From Xiheimicrobium sp052034585 (GTDB taxonomy: Bacteria > Myxococcota > Myxococcia > Myxococcales > Myxococcaceae): a stretch of DNA of 64,000 bases. The stretch spans positions 62,001-126,000 of the forward strand of contig JBPOIJ010000017.1 of NCBI GenBank assembly GCA_052034585.1. Reading direction: 5' to 3'. The translations under genes and the position numbers were made by a program. Shown here piece by piece: positions 59,997 through 64,000 of this stretch (positions within the stretch are counted from its first letter, which is position 1; every line of letters starts with the position of its first letter). The notes under the pieces are model-generated. The model did no database searches. It was not told the DNA's origin and worked only from the letters and a program-made list of their open reading frames with translations.

Positions 59997-60545
59997 GTGA
60001 CTCGAAACAAAGTGCGACTCATCGTCGGGCTGATCTTCGCGATCTTCACCATCGTCACCTATGCGACGCGGCACTCGAGCGGGCCGGCGGGTGCGTCGGG
60101 GATCTTTCCCACGCCCGACGAACCGACACAGACGCCGCCGCTTCCGAAGAAGCCGCAGCCACGCACCACACCGACGACCGACACGCCGGACTCGCCCACC
60201 AAGCCATCGCTCCCTCCGCTCGACACCCCGGCCGCGAGAGGCGACGTCGCGGTGCCGATCTTTCCCAACGAGCCCACCGTTCGGATCGCGGATCTCCCGC
60301 GCGAGGCACGCGACACGCTCGAGCGCATCGAGAGCCAGGGCCCCTTCCCCTTCGAGCGCGACGGCATCACCTTCAAGAACCGAGAAGGGCTGTTGATGGA
60401 CAAGCCCGACGGCTACTGGAGCGAATACACCGTGATCACCCCGGGCGAACGCTCTCGGGGAGCCAGACGGATCGTCGCCGGCAGCAAAGGTGAGCGGTAC
60501 TACTCCGACGATCACTACCAATCGTTCCGGCGCATCGTTCCGTGA
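59997..60545 (+). CDS. Membrane-anchored RNase Sa-like guanyl-specific ribonuclease
   Basis: A 182-residue protein. Residues 7-24 form a hydrophobic signal/anchor, followed by a Pro/Thr-rich linker to about 80. The last 85 residues closely resemble Streptomyces RNase Sa: LPREARDTLERI, GPFPFERDGITFKNRE, SEYTVITPG, RGARRIV, DDHYQSFRRI. The general base Glu143, Arg158 and acid His173 are all kept, so it should cleave RNA after G. The terminal disulfide of RNase Sa is absent. GTG start with GAGG 5 bases upstream. The next gene overlaps by 4 bases. No barstar-like inhibitor is coded in the window. Confidence 0.87.
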   Translation: MTRNKVRLIVGLIFAIFTIVTYATRHSSGPAGASGIFPTPDEPTQTPPLPKKPQPRTTPTTDTPDSPTKPSLPPLDTPAARGDVAVPIFPNEPTVRIADLPREARDTLERIESQGPFPFERDGITFKNREGLLMDKPDGYWSEYTVITPGERSRGARRIVAGSKGERYYSDDHYQSFRRIVP

Positions 60546-61168
60546 CGACCGAGTCTCCGCCGGAGTTTCGCGAGCAGCACAAACGCCGCCTCTCGTGGAT
60601 GCCGTGGCTCTATGCCCAGCTCAAGCCGGCGCACCTGGTGTGGGCGAAGCCGTGGCAAGACGAGATCCGCGCGCGGCTGATGCGAGAGGAGACGGTGACG
60701 ATCGCCGACGACTGCTTCATCGCTCCTGAGGCGGGAATCTTCGCCCAGCTCGGCCGGCCCATCAGCATCGGGCCACGATCGACGGTCGCCGCGCACGCGT
60801 TCCTCCACGGGCCGCTCACCATCGGCGCCGACGTCAGCATCAACGCGCGGGCGAGCCTCGACGGCGGGAGCGCCGGCATCATCGTCGGAGATGGCTGCCG
60901 GATCGCCAGCGGCGCCACGCTCTACGCCTTCGATCACCAGCTCGCGCCCGATCGCTTCATTCACCAACAACCGGTCACCTCGAAGGGCATCCGCCTCGGG
61001 CAGGATGTCTGGGTCGGCGCGAACGCGGGCCTGACCGACGGCGTCGAGATCGGCGATCACGCGGTCATCGGCATGGGGGCGGTGGTGACGCACGACGTGC
61101 CGGCGTGGGCGATCGTCGCTGGCGTCCCCGCGCGGGTGATCGGCGATCGGCGAACCTGGAAACCCTGA
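60542..61168 (+). CDS. Hexapeptide-repeat acyltransferase (LbetaH fold)
   Basis: A 208-residue protein with left-handed beta-helix repeats from about 70 on: GRPISIGPRSTVAAHAFLHGPLTIGADVSI, ASGATLYAFDHQLAPD, GQDVWVGANAGLTDGVEIGDHAVIGMGAVV and the end VPARVIGDRR. YAFDHQ carries the catalytic His typical of maltose/galactoside O-acetyltransferases. It should acetylate a sugar or similar acceptor. The GTG start overlaps the RNase stop (GTGA). It has an N-terminal 60-residue helical extension. It converges with murJ, with the 35-bp repeat copy between the stops. Confidence 0.87.
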   Translation: MTTESPPEFREQHKRRLSWMPWLYAQLKPAHLVWAKPWQDEIRARLMREETVTIADDCFIAPEAGIFAQLGRPISIGPRSTVAAHAFLHGPLTIGADVSINARASLDGGSAGIIVGDGCRIASGATLYAFDHQLAPDRFIHQQPVTSKGIRLGQDVWVGANAGLTDGVEIGDHAVIGMGAVVTHDVPAWAIVAGVPARVIGDRRTWKP

Positions 61169-61200
61169 TCACCCGACTCATTCGGCGCCGGGCCTGATCA
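61166..61200. repeat. Third copy of the TGATCA-flanked repeat, between two convergent stops
   Basis: The 35 bases begin and end with TGATCA and, on the minus strand, match the repeat at 56551-56610 except for AA in place of CG in the middle and one base at the end. The copy contains the acyltransferase stop (61166-61168) and the murJ stop (61198-61200), so it fills the whole convergent gap. It has an inner palindrome CGGCGCCG. Confidence 0.88.
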
Positions 61201-62865
61201 CCTTCTCCGGAGCACGCGCTTCACGATGGCCTGCGCCTGGGGAACGCCCGCCGCGGCGGTGAGCGCGAAGTAGAGCACGCCGAAGATCCCGAGCAGGCCG
61301 ACCGCGACGAGCAAGGTCGCGACGTCGAACTTCCACACCATGAGCGCCGGCACGTTGGGAAACGCGAGCCAGGCGCCGGCGAACTCCTCGAGCGCCGACG
61401 GGCGTGGCCCGAAGTGATTGGTCAGCCCCCACTTCGCCGCCACCGTCACCAGCGCCGAGACGAACCCCGCGCCCCAGAGCCGGACGAGCCGTGGGGTGAT
61501 CGACGGCAGCCGGCCCAGCTCCTTCTCCACCGCGGAGCGCAAGAGCGAGCGCTCGATCCACGCGGTGACGCTCGTCGTCAGGGTGAGGAAGACGACCGCG
61601 AGATCGGTCGGAGCGCCCAACTCGGGAGCGACGATTCGAACGGTGGTGAAGCCGAGCACGACGCCCACGACCACCCGCAGCACCGCGAAGCGAAATGGCG
61701 TCCGCGTGTCCTTCAGCGCGTAGAGCGTCGACGAGAAGAGGCGGCCGCTCGTCTGGGCGAAGAGCGCGACGCCCGAGCCGAGCAGCACGTACCAGCCGAG
61801 CCGCGAGTCCTTCGGGGTGAAGCGCCCCGACTCGAGCAGCACCGCGCAGAGCAGATCGCCGAGCAGGAGGAACGCCACCGCCGAGGGCACCACGAAGAAG
61901 GCCATGCGCGACAGGCCCGCTTCGAGCCGCTCCTTGATCGCCTTGGAGCGCTCCTCCTTCGACTTCACCGCGTCGGCCGACATCTCAGGCAGCTCGGCCG
62001 CCGAGATCGACATTCCAAAGAGGCTGATCGGCAAGAGCGCGATCGTCTGCGCGTAGGTGAGCACCGACACTGCGCGCGCCGAGACCAGCGAGGCCAAGGC
62101 GAGATCGACGTACGCGCTCACCTGCACCACGCCGCGCGCCGCCACCGCCGGCCCGAAGCCACCGAGCACCTCCTTCACCGAGGCGAGCGAAACAGACGGC
62201 CTTGGATCGAACCGGCCAAGGAGCGCGAGCACGTTCGGGAGCTGCACCACGAACTGGAGCACGCTGCCAGCCACCGTCGCCCAGGCGACGACCTCGATCA
62301 CCGCGTCGAGCGGCTGGCCCCGGAAGACGATCAGCGCGACGACGATCGCTCCGTTCCACACCACCGGCGCCGCGTACGAGAGGAAGAACTTCTTGTGGCT
62401 GTTGAGAATGCCGAGGCACCACGCCGAGAGCACCAGCACGCCAGTGCCGGGGAAGATGATGCGCACCAACGAGACGGTGAGCTCGAACGCCGCTCCCTCG
62501 TAGCCAGGCGCGATGAGCCGCACGAGCCACGGAGCGCCCAAGAGGCCCACCGCCACCACCGCGCCGACGAGCAACGAGAGCAACCCGAAGATCGCGCCCG
62601 CCGTCTTGCGCGCCAGCTCCGAATCGCCCTTCGCGCGAAGCCCCGCATAGACGGGAATGAACGACGCCGAGAGCACGCCTTCACCGAGCAGGTTCTGGAG
62701 CACGTTCGGAATGCGCGTCGCCGCCGAGAACGCCGCCGCTTCGAGCCCGCTGCCGAACACCGCCGCGAACAACTTCTGCCGAACGAGACCCGCGATGCGG
62801 GAGAGGAGAATGCCCGCGGCGACCAGCGCGGCGGCCCTGCCACTGCGTGACGGCGTCTCGGACAC
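61198..62865 (-). CDS. murJ: Lipid II flippase MurJ
   Basis: MurJ moves lipid II across the inner membrane for peptidoglycan synthesis. The 555-residue protein has about 14 hydrophobic helices and the family pattern: LLSRIAGLVRQKLFAAVFG, AFSAATRIPNVLQNLLGEGVLSASFIPVY, and later KDTRTPFRFA. The essential Arg residues of the central cavity (SRIAGLVR, TRIPN) are present. The GTG at 62865 fits the usual start; the longer frame upstream lacks a good ribosome site. Confidence 0.94.
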   Translation of the reverse strand: MSETPSRSGRAAALVAAGILLSRIAGLVRQKLFAAVFGSGLEAAAFSAATRIPNVLQNLLGEGVLSASFIPVYAGLRAKGDSELARKTAGAIFGLLSLLVGAVVAVGLLGAPWLVRLIAPGYEGAAFELTVSLVRIIFPGTGVLVLSAWCLGILNSHKKFFLSYAAPVVWNGAIVVALIVFRGQPLDAVIEVVAWATVAGSVLQFVVQLPNVLALLGRFDPRPSVSLASVKEVLGGFGPAVAARGVVQVSAYVDLALASLVSARAVSVLTYAQTIALLPISLFGMSISAAELPEMSADAVKSKEERSKAIKERLEAGLSRMAFFVVPSAVAFLLLGDLLCAVLLESGRFTPKDSRLGWYVLLGSGVALFAQTSGRLFSSTLYALKDTRTPFRFAVLRVVVGVVLGFTTVRIVAPELGAPTDLAVVFLTLTTSVTAWIERSLLRSAVEKELGRLPSITPRLVRLWGAGFVSALVTVAAKWGLTNHFGPRPSALEEFAGAWLAFPNVPALMVWKFDVATLLVAVGLLGIFGVLYFALTAAAGVPQAQAIVKRVLRRR

Positions 62866-62957
62866 AGTCCTGTTGTACTGCCTGGGGCGTGCCTGGGAAG
62901 AAAGCCCACTCCTCCCCACGTGCTCTCGTCGGACTGAAGCGCGCGCGGTTCTTGAGC

Positions 62958-62971
62958 CACCCACGTGGGTG
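62958..62971. promoter_or_regulatory. 14-bp perfect palindrome in the murJ upstream region
   Basis: CACCCACGTGGGTG is a perfect palindrome centred on CACGTG. It lies in the divergent gap between murJ (start 62865) and the secreted-protein gene (start 63119), a stretch of about 250 bases with no other feature. The symmetry suggests an operator for a dimeric regulator, but which gene it controls is not known. Confidence 0.4.
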
Positions 62972-63118
62972 TCCCGGCTCACCCACACTCGCTCCTCGGA
63001 CACCACGCTCCAGACACCCTGGTGCGCTCCAGACCTGGGTCCGGTGGATACATTGCAGAGAGGTCCAGGGCTCCCTCATCATCTCGTTCACCCAATGGTG
63101 GGAGGAGGTTTCAACAAA

Positions 63119-63787
63119 ATGCAGAAGCTGACGTTGAAGTGGTTGGTGGTGTCCTTCGCTGTCTCGACCGCCGCGTTCGCCCAGACCCAGGCGGACATCG
63201 ATCGGTGGAACACGGACTGGGCGACGTTCCAGATGCTCAGCGCGATTCCTCTCGAGCTGCGCGGCATGGTGCAGGCGAGTCAGGATCTGCCAATCACCAT
63301 CGACGAAAAGCAGAAGAAGACCTTCGACATCTACTCGAACGTCTACAACGCGCTCGGCGTCCACCCGTTCCTCGTCAAGATCACCCCCATCCGCGTCACC
63401 AAGGACCGCTTCGACTTCCTCTCGTACGAAGACATTCCGCTGCCCGACGGCACCATCTTCAACTCCGTCTCGGCAGCGCAGATGCGCTTCGATCGCGCCC
63501 ACAACGTCTACGAGGTCGACACCTTCACCGCGCCCGGCGTCATCACCCGCCAGCGAATCACCTTCACCAAGACCGGCCCGCACTCGACCCTCGTGAACGA
63601 GCACCTCGTCTTCGAGACCACTCCCGAGTTCATCGGCCTGGCGACGCAGGGCGGGGTGATCGCACACTCGATCGTCCAGCAGGTCGTGAAGACGAAGATC
63701 GAGGCTGGCCTGCTCCGCCCCATCCGCTTCCCGCGCTGGGTGCCTGGCTACTCCCACCACAACTGTGAAGGCGAAGCCGACGACTGA
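63119..63787 (+). CDS. Exported SRPBCC-like protein
   Basis: A 222-residue protein with a signal peptide (WLVVSFAVSTAAFAQ). The mature part has alternating strands with GVHPFLVKITPIRVTKDRFDFLSYEDIPL, YEVDTFTAPGVITRQRITFT and NEHLVFETTPEFIGLA, and a final helix with HSIVQQVVKTKIEAG. This strand-and-long-helix order fits the SRPBCC (START-like) ligand-binding fold. It is likely periplasmic; the ligand is unknown. GGAGG lies 10 bases before the ATG. It is preceded by the 250-base gap with the palindrome. Confidence 0.65.
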   Translation: MQKLTLKWLVVSFAVSTAAFAQTQADIDRWNTDWATFQMLSAIPLELRGMVQASQDLPITIDEKQKKTFDIYSNVYNALGVHPFLVKITPIRVTKDRFDFLSYEDIPLPDGTIFNSVSAAQMRFDRAHNVYEVDTFTAPGVITRQRITFTKTGPHSTLVNEHLVFETTPEFIGLATQGGVIAHSIVQQVVKTKIEAGLLRPIRFPRWVPGYSHHNCEGEADD

Positions 63788-63804
63788 CGTGCTAGACAGG
63801 GGGG

Positions 63805-64000
63805 GTGAGTTCTGACCCTCGTGTCATTTTCAAGCACTGCGGTGAAGCGTTGGTTCGAGGGCTCGGCACGCGGCTGACGCCCGACCTGGCGCAGAGGCTC
63901 GCAGACGCAGGGCTGGACCCGAGGCCGGGGGCTGAATTGCCTCCGGCCTTCGAGTTCGATCGGTGGGCGCGCATTCTCGACGTGGTGGCGAAGGAGCTGT
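63805..64000 (+). CDS. Start of a second DUF2378 family protein
   Basis: The frame is open from a GTG at 63805 to the window end (65 codons). The visible part, VIFKHCGEALVRGLGTRLTPDLAQRLADAGLDPRPGAELPPAFEFDRWARILD, has the DUF2378 pattern of a short lead helix, then LTPDL...L..AGLD.., then a Pro/aromatic segment. It is truncated by the window edge. It starts 17 bases after the secreted SRPBCC-like gene. The role of this myxobacterial family is unknown. Confidence 0.75.
   Translation, partial: MSSDPRVIFKHCGEALVRGLGTRLTPDLAQRLADAGLDPRPGAELPPAFEFDRWARILDVVAKEL

Noticed and set aside
59544..60521. A 325-codon frame on the minus strand across the 326-base gap and opposite the RNase
   Set aside because: It is antisense to DUF423 and the RNase gene, low in complexity, and has no recognisable domain.

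Overview
The window comes from a GC-rich genome of the phylum Myxococcota, most likely a Myxococcus/Archangium relative. The evidence is two genes of the myxobacterial DUF2378 family, two exported proteins with a Cys-membrane-Arg tail of the MYXO-CTERM type, Gly/Ser/Ala-rich lipoproteins, a Ser/Thr kinase with one membrane segment, an MCP-less chemosensory cluster with a HEAT-repeat protein, and frequent GTG starts. No rRNA, tRNA, CRISPR array, insertion sequence or prophage is visible. Nearly every stretch is coding on one strand, and many neighbours overlap by 4 bases (ATGA or GTGA).

Layout. 1-1.9 kb: the end of a MYXO-CTERM-like surface protein, a small membrane protein and a lipoprotein hydrolase. 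1.95-10.9 kb, minus strand: the translation/transcription operon rimP-nusA-ylxR-infB-DUF503-rbfA-truB, continuing into an MFS transporter. A terminator-like hairpin lies in its leader. 11.1-14.4 kb: a nitrilase-family amidase and a secreted MYXO-CTERM-like protein. 14.4-24.2 kb, minus: ribH-nusB, a standalone domain resembling the N-terminal part of M17 aminopeptidases, then cheY-cheA-cheW-cheW-HEAT-cheR, an unknown protein and a methyltransferase-like protein. 24.2-34.1 kb, minus: a PAF-acetylhydrolase-like hydrolase, ribBA with an eroded second domain, two large lipoproteins, an AMP-forming ligase, a DUF2378 protein and a secreted low-complexity protein.

34.2-46.8 kb is a mosaic on both strands: Ser/Thr kinase, cystathionine gamma-synthase/lyase, exported PCMT, a frameshifted S46 peptidase, RlmK-like and RlmI-like methyltransferases, an MBL-fold hydrolase, a YkgJ protein and a PHP-domain lipoprotein. 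46.8-50.5 kb holds a LysM protein and two lipoproteins. 50.6-54.2 kb is rplU-rpmA-obg-trmH-lolA. 54.3-58.4 kb holds a protein with two copies of NIS-siderophore-synthetase-like motifs, an EF-hand-like protein and a RdgC split into two coupled genes. 58.5-64 kb: DUF695-RraB fusion, DUF423, an RNase Sa-like ribonuclease coupled to an acyltransferase, murJ, a secreted protein, and the start of a second DUF2378 gene.

The most unusual items are the duplicated NIS-synthetase-like protein, a 30-base repeat family flanked by TGATCA (three copies), a 59-base direct repeat between rbfA and truB, the hairpin ahead of rimP-nusA, the anchored guanyl-specific RNase without a visible barstar, and the chemosensory cluster lacking receptor and CheB. 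All calls rest on reading the sequence; no database search was possible.
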